Position numbers and translations under genes: made by a program. This document shows, piece by piece, positions 53,681 through 62,044 of a stretch of 64,000 bases of DNA. This DNA is from Myxococcales bacterium (GTDB lineage: Bacteria; Myxococcota_A; Polyangia; Polyangiales; Polyangiaceae): NCBI GenBank assembly GCA_004193285.1, contig SECP01000022.1:1-64000 (forward strand), read 5' to 3'. The notes under the pieces were generated by a model that saw nothing but the letters and a program-made list of their open reading frames with translations, ran no database searches and was not told where the DNA came from. Position 1 is the first letter of the stretch. Every line of letters begins with the position of its first letter.

Positions 53681-54424
53681 CTACTTGCGCAGCAAGAGCA
53701 GCAGGATCACAGCCAAAAACACCGCCAGCGTGATGATGACGCCTGGGCGGATCCCCGGCTTCGGAGCTCTGCCGCTCGCCGCCGGCTCCCGGGGCTCCTT
53801 CTGCGCCATCGCCTGCGACTTCGCGCCGACGGGCCGAGGCTCGGCCCCGGCGGCGGGGAGCGGTTTAGCGGCTTTCGGTTTGGCGCTCCGCTGGGCCGCG
53901 CGCTCGCGCTCGCGCGCTTCCTGCCGCTCGCGCTGGCGCTCTCGCCGCGCTTGCTCCTCTGTCTCGGCGTAGCGAAGACGCGCCGCCGCTTGCTCACGCG
54001 CCTCCGCCGCGCGCTGCGCCTTCTGCTCGAGCTTTCGCTGCTCGCGCACCTGCGCCGCGTGGGCGCGCTGTTTACGAGCGTGATCTCGGTGGTGCTTCTT
54101 GGTCGGCTCGGCGGGGCGCGGCAGCACGACCGGGCTCGCGGCCGCTGCCGGGGACCCGCTCGCGGCTCGCGAGCGACGCTGGCGATGCGGTCGACGCTTG
54201 CCGCCCGTCGCAGGCTCCGGCACGTCGTCCCACCCCTCGTCTACTTCTTCCGTTTGAGGCGGGACCGAAGGCGCCGCCGAAGCCCGAGCGACGCTCACCG
54301 GAGGCGGCAAGCTGTCCCAAGCTTCGTCGATTTCCGCTTCTCCCGGCTCCGAGGCGTCCGGCTCGCTGGGCGCGTCGTCCCAACCTGCGTCCAAGCTCTG
54401 GGTTTCGTCCTCGGTGGCGCTCAT
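53681..54424 (-). CDS. Tail-anchored protein with acidic Trp motifs and a charged coiled coil
   Basis: The 247-residue product has an acidic N-terminal part with three motifs (DAGWDDAP, DEAWDSLPPP, DEGWDDVPEP), a Lys/Arg/Pro stretch, and a highly charged coiled coil rich in Gln, Arg and Glu (about 120-190). Another linker is followed by a C-terminal membrane helix (about 228-245, GVIITLAVFLAVILLLLL). It would sit in the inner membrane, facing the cytoplasm. It is the last gene of the darP operon (TGATG overlap with the 75-residue gene). The function is unknown. Confidence 0.72.
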   Translation of the reverse strand: MSATEDETQSLDAGWDDAPSEPDASEPGEAEIDEAWDSLPPPVSVARASAAPSVPPQTEEVDEGWDDVPEPATGGKRRPHRQRRSRAASGSPAAAASPVVLPRPAEPTKKHHRDHARKQRAHAAQVREQRKLEQKAQRAAEAREQAAARLRYAETEEQARRERQRERQEARERERAAQRSAKPKAAKPLPAAGAEPRPVGAKSQAMAQKEPREPAASGRAPKPGIRPGVIITLAVFLAVILLLLLRK

Positions 54425-54651
54425 CAATCTTCCTCGTGCCGTAGTAGCGTCGGCGTCGCTCCTGCCGCTGCCTCCCATTGTTCGGCGTGGTCAGGATCGA
54501 GATGGGGCCCTTTGTGCCCCAGTGGCATGGCACAACGCAAGCTCAGCCTTTGCCGAGCCACGTTGGTGGCCGTTCCGGCCGGCGTCATCGTCACAAGCAG
54601 TGTCGCGCGCGCGCCGCACGCAGGCTTGGTCGTGTCGGTGTCCTTACTCAT
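54424..54651 (-). CDS. 75-residue small protein in darP operon, possible metal site
   Basis: The 75-residue protein has CGARATLLVTM, LRCAMPLGHKGPHLDPDHAE: a Cys, a second Cys and three His in a C-x(n)-C-x5-H-x3-H-x4-H layout that could bind Zn. The stop overlaps the next start by TGATG and the start overlaps the darP stop by ATGA, so it is translated with its neighbours. Upstream in-frame sequence overlaps darP and is low complexity. No family was recognised. Confidence 0.62.
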   Translation of the reverse strand: MSKDTDTTKPACGARATLLVTMTPAGTATNVARQRLSLRCAMPLGHKGPHLDPDHAEQWEAAAGATPTLLRHEED

Positions 54652-55220
54652 CTCAGAAACCCTCGCAGCGCCGCGGTAAGAGTCCGTTCTGCGCGTAACC
54701 GTCGGTCTCCCTCCGCCTTCTGTACCGCGCGCACCAATTGCCGCAAATGGGTCCGGTCCGCGCGCGGAAATTCCGTCACGAACGCCTCCACCCCCGGATG
54801 GCCCTCCCCCACCAGCCGCAGCGTCCACGCCAAGCAGCTATCGGAAACCGGGTCCGCTGGCGCCGCGCCCAGCCCAGGCACCACGCCCGTCGCCAACAGC
54901 GCATCGAGCTTGGTGCGCAGGCTCATCCAATCCTGATCGCGCAGCAGGATGCGCACGCGCCGCAGCTGCCGATTCAGCGCGGCGCCGGTCGGGATCCGCT
55001 TGGCGTCGCTCACCGCGTCCACCAGCTCCTCATGAAGCTCCAGCTGCCCGAGCTTCTTCGCCGATAGCCCCATCAAGTCCGAAGCCAGCCGCGCCAGCGC
55101 GTCCTCCTTCACCCGCTCCGCGCGCCGCGCGTCCGAACGCGACTCCCCCGCAAAGGCGTCCGCCTCCAGACGTGGGTCGACGATGCGAGATCGGGGATCG
55201 ACGATGCGCGAGCTACTCAT
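54648..55220 (-). CDS. darP: DarP/YjgA ribosome maturation factor
   Basis: The 190-residue protein matches the DUF615/YjgA family, now DarP: helical KLGQLELHEELVDAVSDAKR, IPTGAALNRQLRRVRILLRD, LDALLATG. Known DarP promotes assembly of the 50S subunit. The N-terminal repeat RIVDPR (twice) is extra. ATG 55220 is the obvious start. It leads an operon of three overlapping genes with two unknown partners. Confidence 0.87.
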   Translation of the reverse strand: MSSSRIVDPRSRIVDPRLEADAFAGESRSDARRAERVKEDALARLASDLMGLSAKKLGQLELHEELVDAVSDAKRIPTGAALNRQLRRVRILLRDQDWMSLRTKLDALLATGVVPGLGAAPADPVSDSCLAWTLRLVGEGHPGVEAFVTEFPRADRTHLRQLVRAVQKAEGDRRLRAERTLTAALRGFLR

Positions 55221-55272
55221 GGCGGGGCGGATTGTGACACGCCCCGCCCCAATGCGCCGGACCAGACCGAAA

Positions 55273-55290
55273 TTGCGAGAAACCTCGCAA
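55273..55290 (-). terminator. 7-bp hairpin after the large lipoprotein gene
   Basis: TTGCGAG-AAAC-CTCGCAA is a perfect 7-bp stem and 4-base loop, 22-39 bp beyond the minus-strand stop at 55312. In the transcript it is followed by TTTCGG only, so it is a weak intrinsic terminator at best. It could also be an operator of darP. Confidence 0.4.
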
Positions 55291-55311
55291 ATCGGCCATT
55301 TCTAGACTTCG

Positions 55312-57339
55312 CTAGTTGCGGTAGACGTGCGCCGGGATGGCCGGTGGCGGAGTGCAGCCAAGTACGCAAGAAGGCGGGGGCGCGCCCTTCATGCAAGCCG
55401 GCAGGCCGTCACCGGGCCACGTAACGGCCGGGTCGTCCATGCACACGCGCAGAGGACGTGACACTCCGATGTTGCCCAAGTTGTCACGGCCCTTCACGGC
55501 CAGACACAACCATCCGTCTGGACTGGCCGAGACTCCGCCGGATTGGGTGACAGAGCTGAGGTCCCACCTCTTACCCGTGCACTCGAAGCCGGAAGGCGCA
55601 GGCGCCAACGCGTAGACAATCGGCTCGTCCCCTCTGGTGCCGACGTCATGCTGCACGACCCCGTACATATCGGAGGTGTTGTTGCACAGCCTGGACGAGG
55701 GCGTCGAAGGGCTCGCAGGGAGCTGGCAAACGCCCGCGACGGCGGGCGCCGTCGTCCCGTCCAAGTCGTACTCGAGGCTACCATCCCGCCCGAGCGCGGT
55801 GAGGCTTACGTACTTGAAGTCATCCTGGGCCAAGTCGTCACAGATACCGTCCTTGTTGGTATCCTTCAGGATGGGCTTGGACGAATCTGGCTGAACGTAC
55901 AGGCGCACCGAGTTCCGGTTCGTCCCCGACATGTAGTAGACGTCGCCACCGGAGCCGGTATTCGTCCGATCGTAGACGATCGCTCGAAGCATGTTGCTGC
56001 TGACGCTCACCTGCGCCAGGTCGCTCAGCGCGTCATACAGCGGGTCGTAAGACTTGCTGCAGACGTTTTGCCCGTTCATGCCGCGCGCATTTCCGGGATC
56101 CAGGTCGATGCTCGGCGCAAAGTCGTCCTTGTTGAGAACCAGGACCTTGCCATCGGTGAGGTTTTTGGCGCGGTCCTGCGCCCGGATCGAGACGATGATC
56201 TGATAGGCGACCCCCGCGAGCTCGGTGCTCAAGCTGTCGAAGCGAAACTTGAAGTTGTTGCCCGTCTTCGTCCAAACGTTCGGCTTACTGGCATCGTACT
56301 TGTACGGAGCCGCAACGCCGGTCAAAGACAGCTCCAGCGTGTCCAAGTCGATGCCGGCGCCGCTATCCAGCGCCGTAAACTCGACCACGGTCTCCCCATG
56401 CACGGTCGCGTTTGGGGAAGGATCGACGAATTCGATCTCCGGGCCCTTACCGTCCACCACGATCGCGTAGTCGCTAACTGCCGTCACCGCCTTGGGCTGA
56501 CGCGCGTTCGTCGCCTCGACGCGAACGGAGGTGTGCTCGGGCGGAGGTTCCTTGAACAGCGCTGGGTCGGTGAAATCGACCTCGGCGCGGTAGATGGTCG
56601 GGTCGTCGTCATCCTGCGCCAAAAGCGGCGCTTCGATGAGTGCTCCCGCAACCGAGAGCGTCACGCTGGTCACTTCCGCCCCCTCGTCGTCATCCGTGAG
56701 CGGAGACGGCGTCACCGTGAACTCGACAGGCATCACGCCCTTGAGGGCGTGCGGAGAGTCTACCTCCGGAAACGTTGCGACGATGGTGGGACCGTGATCG
56801 ATGAAAGTTGCCACCTCGTCCTTCCCGCCGCTCGCTTTGTCGACGGATGCCGCCGAGCAACGGAAGGAGACAGCACCGGTAGGGACACGCGTCAGCACGA
56901 AGGCGGCCGAATACTCGTTTGCTTCGCCCGTGGGCACGCCCGTCGCAGTCAAAGGCTTATCGTCTTGCCCGAGCACGACCTCGCCGTCCGCTCCGAGAAC
57001 ATCGATGACCACGGAGCTGCCGTCCACCGTGGCGCTCGCGTCCGCCGCCTTGACGGAGCACACGACTGTCACGTCGTCCTCCACCAGGACTTCGTCGGTG
57101 TTGGGGTCGCTAGCCGCAGCAGGCGCGGTGATCTCGACCTCGATGCCCTCCATGGCGACGGTCCCGCCTTCCCCACCAGCGTCCCCCGCCTTACCAGCAA
57201 CGCTGCTGCTCCCGCCCTTGCCCCCGGACGACTTCCCTCCTCCGCTCGGTGTTTCATAGGCTACCGGAGGTCGGTCGTCGCCGCACGAAAGCACAAGCAG
57301 CACTGCCCCCAAGAGCCCCGACAAGCATATGAGTTTCAT
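55312..57339 (-). CDS. Large lipoprotein with Ig-like/cadherin-like repeats
   Basis: The 675-residue lipoprotein (lipobox LVLSC) has a Gly/Ser linker and four or more beta-sandwich modules (about 50-160, 160-260, 260-370, 370-500). Repeated strands include VEITAPAAASDPNTDEVLV, VEFTVTPSPLTDDDEGAEVT and IEFVDPSPNATVHGETVVEF. The last is typical of bacterial Ig-like (Big) domains. The C-terminal part has a few Cys and a tail DPAVTWPGDGLPACM. It is an adhesion- or scaffold-like surface protein; no enzyme motif was seen. ATG 57339 gives the lipobox signal. Confidence 0.78.
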   Translation of the reverse strand: MKLICLSGLLGAVLLVLSCGDDRPPVAYETPSGGGKSSGGKGGSSSVAGKAGDAGGEGGTVAMEGIEVEITAPAAASDPNTDEVLVEDDVTVVCSVKAADASATVDGSSVVIDVLGADGEVVLGQDDKPLTATGVPTGEANEYSAAFVLTRVPTGAVSFRCSAASVDKASGGKDEVATFIDHGPTIVATFPEVDSPHALKGVMPVEFTVTPSPLTDDDEGAEVTSVTLSVAGALIEAPLLAQDDDDPTIYRAEVDFTDPALFKEPPPEHTSVRVEATNARQPKAVTAVSDYAIVVDGKGPEIEFVDPSPNATVHGETVVEFTALDSGAGIDLDTLELSLTGVAAPYKYDASKPNVWTKTGNNFKFRFDSLSTELAGVAYQIIVSIRAQDRAKNLTDGKVLVLNKDDFAPSIDLDPGNARGMNGQNVCSKSYDPLYDALSDLAQVSVSSNMLRAIVYDRTNTGSGGDVYYMSGTNRNSVRLYVQPDSSKPILKDTNKDGICDDLAQDDFKYVSLTALGRDGSLEYDLDGTTAPAVAGVCQLPASPSTPSSRLCNNTSDMYGVVQHDVGTRGDEPIVYALAPAPSGFECTGKRWDLSSVTQSGGVSASPDGWLCLAVKGRDNLGNIGVSRPLRVCMDDPAVTWPGDGLPACMKGAPPPSCVLGCTPPPAIPAHVYRN

Positions 57340-57519
57340 CGATACTTCCCTAAAATCTGCCTTTTTATAAACCAAGGCGATACCCCGCGCCACGGAAAGC
57401 GCTTCGAACAGTCGCTACCGACGACGCGCCCCTCGCCGCAGACCTCTGCCCGTAGCCGTCTGGACTCCGCCGCATGATCGGGTCACTGTGGCCGTCCACT
57501 TGTCTCGCGCTCTTCACTC

Positions 57520-58068
57520 ATGGCTCTTACCGCCACCGTCCATCGCCTGAATGTCACGCTCTCCGACGTCGATCGGGGAGTTTACGAGACTTTGGAGCTG
57601 CGCGTCGCGCGGCACCCTTCCGAGAGCGCGCGCTATTTTTGGCAGCGCACACTCGCCTACTGCCTCTCCTACGAGGAAGGCATCGCTTTCAGCAAGGGCG
57701 GACTCTCGGCTAGCGAGGAGCCGCCCGTCTCCATCCACGACCCCACCGGCGTGCTCCTCGCGTGGATCGACGTCGGGTCGCCCTCAGCCGATCGCCTTCA
57801 TCGAGCTTCCAAAGCCGCGCGCCGCGTCGCCCTGTTCAGCGCCACCGAGCTCTCGCTCCTTCAGCGCGAAGCCGCCTCCCGCAAAATCCACGACATCGAA
57901 AACATCGAGCTATGGCTGCTCGACCCGCGCTTCTTGGACGCCCTCGACGAGCGACTCGAAAAGACACTCGCGCTCGAGCTCGTGCGTAGCAGCGGCTCCC
58001 TCTACGCCACCCTGCCGGGCGGCAACGTGGTGGAGAGCACCATCACCGAGACTCGCTTCTCCGTCTAG
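57520..58068 (+). CDS. yaeQ: YaeQ family protein
   Basis: The 182-residue protein matches YaeQ: MALTATVHRLNVTLSDVDRG, HPSESARYFWQRTLAYCLSY, GIAFSKGGLSASEEPPVSIH, VGSPSADRLHRASKAARRVA, IENIELWLLDPRFLDALDER. YaeQ has a PD-(D/E)xK-nuclease-like fold; the biochemical role is not settled. Start ATG is at 57520. It is divergent from the large lipoprotein (180 bp). Confidence 0.9.
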   Translation: MALTATVHRLNVTLSDVDRGVYETLELRVARHPSESARYFWQRTLAYCLSYEEGIAFSKGGLSASEEPPVSIHDPTGVLLAWIDVGSPSADRLHRASKAARRVALFSATELSLLQREAASRKIHDIENIELWLLDPRFLDALDERLEKTLALELVRSSGSLYATLPGGNVVESTITETRFSV

Positions 58069-58318
58069 CGCCCCGCGTGAGCTCCTCACGCCATCGCGCG
58101 CGGCGGGGGCTGCCACTCCGCAGCTAAAATCGCAGAAGCTCACGTAGCGCCTCCAGGTATCACCGCTTCGTTGGCAACAGCCGTCGACACGACATGATCC
58201 CGGGTTCTCATTCATTGGATCCCAATGGGCACCGGACCGACAGCCGCGATGCGTGCGCGCCATCCGTGGCGTTCGCGATCGCGAATTTCATCTTGCTCGT
58301 CGTCTACCCTACGCTTTC

Positions 58319-58640
58319 GCAGTCGTTGCGGAGCGCGCAGGGCGGGCGCGCCTGGTCCCCCGCGCCAGCGCGTCTGACGCAGCGGAGAGTCGTCTTTCTC
58401 ACCCGCATTCGTTCTTCGGATCCGCGGATCCGAAGTTGGCTGCGGTTCTTCCCGTTGACCCCGCTAGGTCGGCGCTAAGTCGGCGCTCGCAATCGTTGCG
58501 GAGCGCGCAGGGGCGGGCGCGCCTGGTCCCCCGCGCCAGCGCGTCTGACGCAGCGGAGAGTCGTCTTTCTCACCCGCATTCGTTCTTCGGATCCGAAGTT
58601 GGCTGCGGTTCTTTCGCGTTGACCGCGCTAGGTCGGCGCT
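58319..58640 (+). repeat. About 170-bp direct repeat pair (C1, C2)
   Basis: C1 starts near 58319 and C2 near 58489; both contain CGTTGCGGAGCGCGCAGG, CGCCTGGTCCCCCGCGCCAG, GCAGCGGAGAGTCGTC and CTCACCCGCATTCGTTCTTC. C1 holds a perfect 22-bp palindrome (58414-58435, arm CTTCGGATCCG); C2 has the 14-bp version CTTCGGATCCGAAG (58585-58598). The extra eight bases in C1 are a local duplication of the palindrome centre. Confidence 0.82.
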
Positions 58641-58668
58641 AGTGCCGGCGGTAGCGCTGCCGGTGGTA

Positions 58669-58738
58669 GGTCGCGCTAGGTCGCGCTAGGTCGCGCTAGG
58701 TCGCGCTAGGTCGCGCTAGGTCGCGCTAGGTCGCGCTA
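58669..58738 (+). repeat. 10-bp tandem repeat GGTCGCGCTA, seven copies
   Basis: Seven perfect head-to-tail copies of GGTCGCGCTA, followed by a degenerate copy GGTCGGCGGA. It is directly followed by the 13-bp array. Confidence 0.95.
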
Positions 58739-58745
58739 GGTCGGC

Positions 58746-58823
58746 GGACGTGCGTGTAGGACGTGCGTGTAGGACGTGCGTGTAGGACGTGCGTGTAGGA
58801 CGTGCGTGTAGGACGTGCGTGTA
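58746..58823 (+). repeat. 13-bp tandem repeat GGACGTGCGTGTA, six copies
   Basis: Six perfect head-to-tail copies of GGACGTGCGTGTA. A perfect 16-bp palindrome GCGCCCTGCAGGGCGC follows at 58864-58879. The copies carry no spacers, so the array is not CRISPR-like. Confidence 0.95.
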
Positions 58824-58960
58824 GGGCGCGTCCGCCGGAGAGCATGCCCTGAAGGCTGCAGAGGCGCCCTGCAGGGCGCGTCTGAGACCGCGCCGGAGAC
58901 GTTCACGAACCCGCGCCAAAACGCCATCAACGGTCACTAGCAAAAAGCGAACGGGCTCTG

Positions 58961-59243
58961 GGTTGCCATCACCCGCAAACGCCCCCACGTACGGAACGGT
59001 ACATCTCGCTTTTGAGCGAAGCGAACCGCTGAATCATTCAGGATTTTTAGTATGGATACTTACGTTGGCGCGGGGAGAGAAATACCGCCACCGTCTCACC
59101 ATACGAGGAAGCTCGCTTGCCGACCTCGTGCGAAGCGCGCACGTCTGTTCAGCTAGAGTCGCGCGTCCATCGCGCCGAGGCCCTGGCACAGAGCGGACAC
59201 GAGCGAGGCTGAGCTGCGCCCACGTGGGCGTGGCAATTGCGCA
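58961..59243 (+). repeat. Repeat A, copy 1
   Basis: Begins GGTTGCCATCACCCGCAAAC and ends at CAATTGCGCAC. Matches 59634-59885 along its length, except for an extra about 37 bp at 59087-59127. Inside is hairpin TCGCTT-TTGAGCG-AAGCGA, then an AT-rich stretch with TTTTTAGTATGGATACTTACG, and a palindrome CGCCCACGTGGGCG at 59217-59230. Confidence 0.82.
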
Positions 59244-59590
59244 CCCGAACGTTTCGCAGCGCTCTGTAGCTCAAGGTGTCGATGAGCTCCGAAACGCGCC
59301 CGACGGTCGCGCCGGCGTACGGCGTACACGCGTGAGCTCGCGTCTCGTCTCGCCAGTCACCGACGAGAAGTGCCCAACCGACGCGGCCACGGCAGGCACG
59401 CGTGGTCGCGTCAATTGCGCACCCGGACGTTCCGCAGCGCTCTGTAGCTCAAGGTGTCGATGAGCTCCGAGACGCGCGCCCGACGGTCGCGCCTGAGTAC
59501 GGCGTACACACGTGAGCTCGCGTCTCGTCTCGCAAGTCACCGACGAGAAGTGCCCGACCGACGCGGCCAACGCGGGCACGGGCACGCGTG
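59234..59590 (+). repeat. 178-bp direct repeat (B1 59234, B2 59412)
   Basis: Both copies start CAATTGCGCACCCG, then run through CGCAGCGCTCTGTAGCTC, AAGGTGTCGATGAGCTCCGA, CGTGAGCTCGCGTCTCGTCT and CACCGACGAGAAGTGCCC. Copies differ by a few bases and short indels. They lie between the two A copies, giving an A-B-B-A order. Confidence 0.85.
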
Positions 59591-59633
59591 GTCGCAGCAT
59601 GTGCCGAGCACGGCTCAGCCCTCTTTTCGCCGG

Positions 59634-59885
59634 GGTTGCATCACCCGCAAACGCCCCCACGTACGGAACGGTACATCTCGCTTCTGAGCGAAGCGAACCG
59701 CTAAATCATTGAGGATTTCTAGTACGGAAACGTACGTTGGCGCAGCGAGAGAAATAGCGCCCTCGTGCGAAGCGCGCACGTCTGTTCCAGCTGGAGTCGC
59801 GGGCTCAGATCGCGCCGCGGTTCAGGCAGAAGGCGAATGCTAGTGAGGCTGAGCGCCTCCCACGGGGGCGCCTGGCAATTGCGCA
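59634..59885 (+). repeat. Repeat A, copy 2
   Basis: The partner of 58961-59243. The conserved parts include GTACGGAACGGTACATCTCG, hairpin TCGCTT-CTGAGCG-AAGCGA, and GTACGGAAACGTACGTTGG. It lacks the about 37-bp insertion of copy 1. Confidence 0.82.
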
Positions 59886-60003
59886 TCGATACCGAGCGCG
59901 AGGCGGGCGAAAGAGGGCCGCGGGGTGTCGGCGCTCAGGGAGACCGAAAGACGCCCCGGTAGCTTCTGCAAGGAAGGCTGCGCAGCGGCAGCCCCCATGC
60001 TCA

Positions 60004-61341
60004 TCAGCCTTGGTAGACGTAGCCGCGCCACACCCAGGAGAGCGCCTTGGCGATGGTGGCGTCTTGCACTTTGCCATCGCAGTGGCCCGCCCCTTTTCCG
60101 AAGACGTACTGGTAGTGGTACTTCTTGGCGGCGAGATCTTCCGCGGTGCGCTCGTTGGCCATGACCCAGTTATGGTGGGTGGCTTCCGCGTCGGCCGCGC
60201 CGTTGTCGTTCTCGTTGGCGTTGATGAAGATGCGAAGCGGCTTGCTGTCCGCGGTTTTGATGAGCTCGGCGTCGGAGTGGTATTCCCAGGCGCCGTAGCG
60301 GAGGTTCATCATCATGGCTTCGGGCTGCGCGTGGTTCTGCTGGTCCACGAAGGTGCCGGAGTACGTGACGATGCGGCTCCACAGGTTGGGGGCGAACCAG
60401 CCCATGGTGAGCGCAGCGGCGCCGCCGGAGCTGCAGCCAAAGGCGCCGCGGCCTTGCGGATTTTTGGTGAATTTGAGGCCAGGATACGCGGCCTTGATCA
60501 TGCCGTTCGCGACGACTGCGGGCAGCACCTCCGTATCGATGAAGCGCGAGTAACGGTCGGACATCGTGTCGTACTCGAGGCCGCGCTCCGAGCCTTGTGC
60601 GTCCGAACCGCCGTTCTGCACCGCGACTGCGATGAAGGGCGGCAGCTTCTTGAGCGGGTCCGTGGAGATGGTCAGGTTGTCGAGAGCGTAGGAGATCTTG
60701 TCGATGGGGCCCGGGCCGTCTTGAATGACGAGCACCGGAGCGTCCGTGCCGTCCTTGTAGAGCGCGGGCACGTACACCGTGATGCTGCGCGTCTCGTTGA
60801 CGGGCTTGTTCAGGGTGGAGTCTTTACCGTCGAAGATTTGGCTATCGGCGATCTTCATGGAGAAGGTAAATTTCTTACCTCGCGGGTTCTTCTGATCGTT
60901 GAGGTCCGGATCCTTGGTGTAGGTGGGACCTACCTCGGAGTCGCCGTCACCCTCGGAGCTCACCTCCGGCAGCATCCCGCCAGAGCCGCCAGAGCCGCCG
61001 GAGCCGCCACCCGTCGCCGTTCCCGCCGCGCCGCTGGAGCCTCCGGAGCCGCCCGGGCCTGCAGAGCCACCGGCGCCGCCGATTGACACGCCGGAGCCGC
61101 CCGTGGACCCGTTGCCGCTCGCGGCGCCGCCGGTGGTCGCAGTGCCGGCCGCCGCGGAGGAGCCGCCGTTTCCGCCGGAAGGGGTGCCCGCGACCGCGCT
61201 ACCCCCGGCTCCGCTGGGCGCGCTGCCTGCCGCTCCGCCAACCGGCGAATCCTCCGAGCTGCAGGCGGCGAGCGCGCCGAGGTAGCCGCCGAACGCGAGG
61301 AGGGAGGCAGATTGAGCAAACGAGCGGAGCGAGCTGACCAT
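60004..61341 (-). CDS. Esterase (enterochelin esterase/EstD-like) lipoprotein
   Basis: The 445-residue lipoprotein (lipobox LAAC, Cys27) has a Gly/Ser/Ala linker of about 95 residues, then an alpha/beta hydrolase of the esterase-D type: ITVYVPALYKDGTDAPVLVI, QDGPGPIDK, GLEYDTMSDRYSRFIDTEVL, nucleophile Ser304 in GCSSGGAAAL, and His in GKGAGHCDGKV. Such proteins cut esters of carbohydrates or siderophores; the linker and surface position suggest polysaccharide side-chain esters. ATG 61341 is preferred; TTG 61347 is two codons earlier. Confidence 0.86.
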   Translation of the reverse strand: MVSSLRSFAQSASLLAFGGYLGALAACSSEDSPVGGAAGSAPSGAGGSAVAGTPSGGNGGSSAAAGTATTGGAASGNGSTGGSGVSIGGAGGSAGPGGSGGSSGAAGTATGGGSGGSGGSGGMLPEVSSEGDGDSEVGPTYTKDPDLNDQKNPRGKKFTFSMKIADSQIFDGKDSTLNKPVNETRSITVYVPALYKDGTDAPVLVIQDGPGPIDKISYALDNLTISTDPLKKLPPFIAVAVQNGGSDAQGSERGLEYDTMSDRYSRFIDTEVLPAVVANGMIKAAYPGLKFTKNPQGRGAFGCSSGGAAALTMGWFAPNLWSRIVTYSGTFVDQQNHAQPEAMMMNLRYGAWEYHSDAELIKTADSKPLRIFINANENDNGAADAEATHHNWVMANERTAEDLAAKKYHYQYVFGKGAGHCDGKVQDATIAKALSWVWRGYVYQG

Positions 61342-61366
61342 GGACAATGAGTGTTCGGAACCGACC

Positions 61367-61384
61367 CAGTTGGTCGATCAACTG
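61367..61384. promoter_or_regulatory. Inverted repeat between divergent genes
   Basis: CAGTTG-GTCGAT-CAACTG has perfect 6-bp arms. It lies in the 94-bp spacer between the esterase and the Mpo1-like gene, so it may be a shared operator. Confidence 0.4.
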
Positions 61385-61435
61385 ACGACAAAAAGGCCAA
61401 GCGATTCGGCTCGGGCGCGTAGTAGTGTAAGTTTC

Positions 61436-61921
61436 ATGCCCAAGCGCTCTTCTACGGCGACGTTCGGCGTCGCGCTCACGGTGGCAGGTATGGGCGCGCT
61501 GTGCGCAGGTTTCAAAAAGAGCGCGCTCACCCTGTTTGGCAGCGGCGTTCGCCTGTTGGAAAAAGATTGGCGCGCGCGGCATCCCGAGTTCACGGGGAAC
61601 GCGGCGGAGCGTTGGCAGCGGTCACTCTCGTTTTATCGAGACACGCACCAGAACGGTACGAACCGCACGCTGCACCTCGTCGGCATCCCGCTCATCGTCG
61701 GGGGCGCGGTGGGTTTGTTCGCGTCCAAGCCTTTCAGCCCGGTCACGGGCGTTCTGTGGGCCGGCTCACTCGGGGCGTTCGCCGCGGGCTGGGCGCTGAA
61801 TATCCTAGGTCACGCGGCCTATGAGAAGCGTGCCCCCGCGTTCAGCGACGACGGTTTGTCCTTCATCGCGGGGCCGGTTTGGGACCTCCAGGAGCTGCTC
61901 AAATCCCGACAGGCCGGCTGA
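61436..61921 (+). CDS. Mpo1-like (DUF962) membrane protein
   Basis: The 161-residue protein has membrane helices at about 10-30, 82-100 and 108-126 and the family signatures FYRDTHQNGTNRTLHLVGIP and WALNILGHAAYEKRAPAF. The conserved His residues of the family (HxxxxNRxxH and GHxxYE) are present. Yeast Mpo1 is an Fe(II)-dependent dioxygenase of fatty-acid alpha-oxidation. Here a role in lipid metabolism is possible. A longer frame from 61340 would overlap the divergent promoter region. Confidence 0.82.
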   Translation: MPKRSSTATFGVALTVAGMGALCAGFKKSALTLFGSGVRLLEKDWRARHPEFTGNAAERWQRSLSFYRDTHQNGTNRTLHLVGIPLIVGGAVGLFASKPFSPVTGVLWAGSLGAFAAGWALNILGHAAYEKRAPAFSDDGLSFIAGPVWDLQELLKSRQAG

Positions 61922-62007
61922 CTAGGCACCAATTCGGCGTAAATTCCCGCGAAACTCCAGCCTGCTTCCCATCTCCACCGAAGGGAATTAGCGTCCGCGC
62001 CTGGGTT

Positions 62008-62021
62008 CGGGCAAAAGCCCG
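62008..62021 (+). promoter_or_regulatory. Short hairpin in the 5' leader of the Cys-rich gene
   Basis: CGGGC-AAAA-GCCCG forms a 5-bp stem 23 bases before ATG 62045. The ribosome site AAGGGAG (62029-62035) is outside the stem, 9 bases from the start. Confidence 0.35.
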
Positions 62022-62044
62022 GCTTCCTAAGGGAGAATTATAGA

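Larger units (their letters stand above)
58069..60003. other. 1.9-kb gene-free field of nested repeats
   Basis: Between yaeQ and the esterase gene no frame looks like protein. The region is built of direct, tandem and inverted repeats listed separately. It ends next to the C-terminus of the esterase gene. Confidence 0.7.

Noticed and set aside
55543..57477. 644-residue plus-strand open frame
   Set aside because: It is the antisense shadow of the large minus-strand lipoprotein, with Arg/Val/His-rich composition and no domain.
58253..58642. Frame with repeated SLRSAQGxARLVPRASASDA peptide
   Set aside because: It only reflects the direct DNA repeat pair C1/C2; it lacks a start site, domain or codon pattern.
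58669..58823. CRISPR array
   Set aside because: The 10- and 13-bp units are head to tail without unique spacers, and no cas genes are present.
58716..58988. Minus-strand frame with TRTSYTHVLHARP repeats
   Set aside because: Generated by the 13-bp tandem array; low complexity and no ribosome site.
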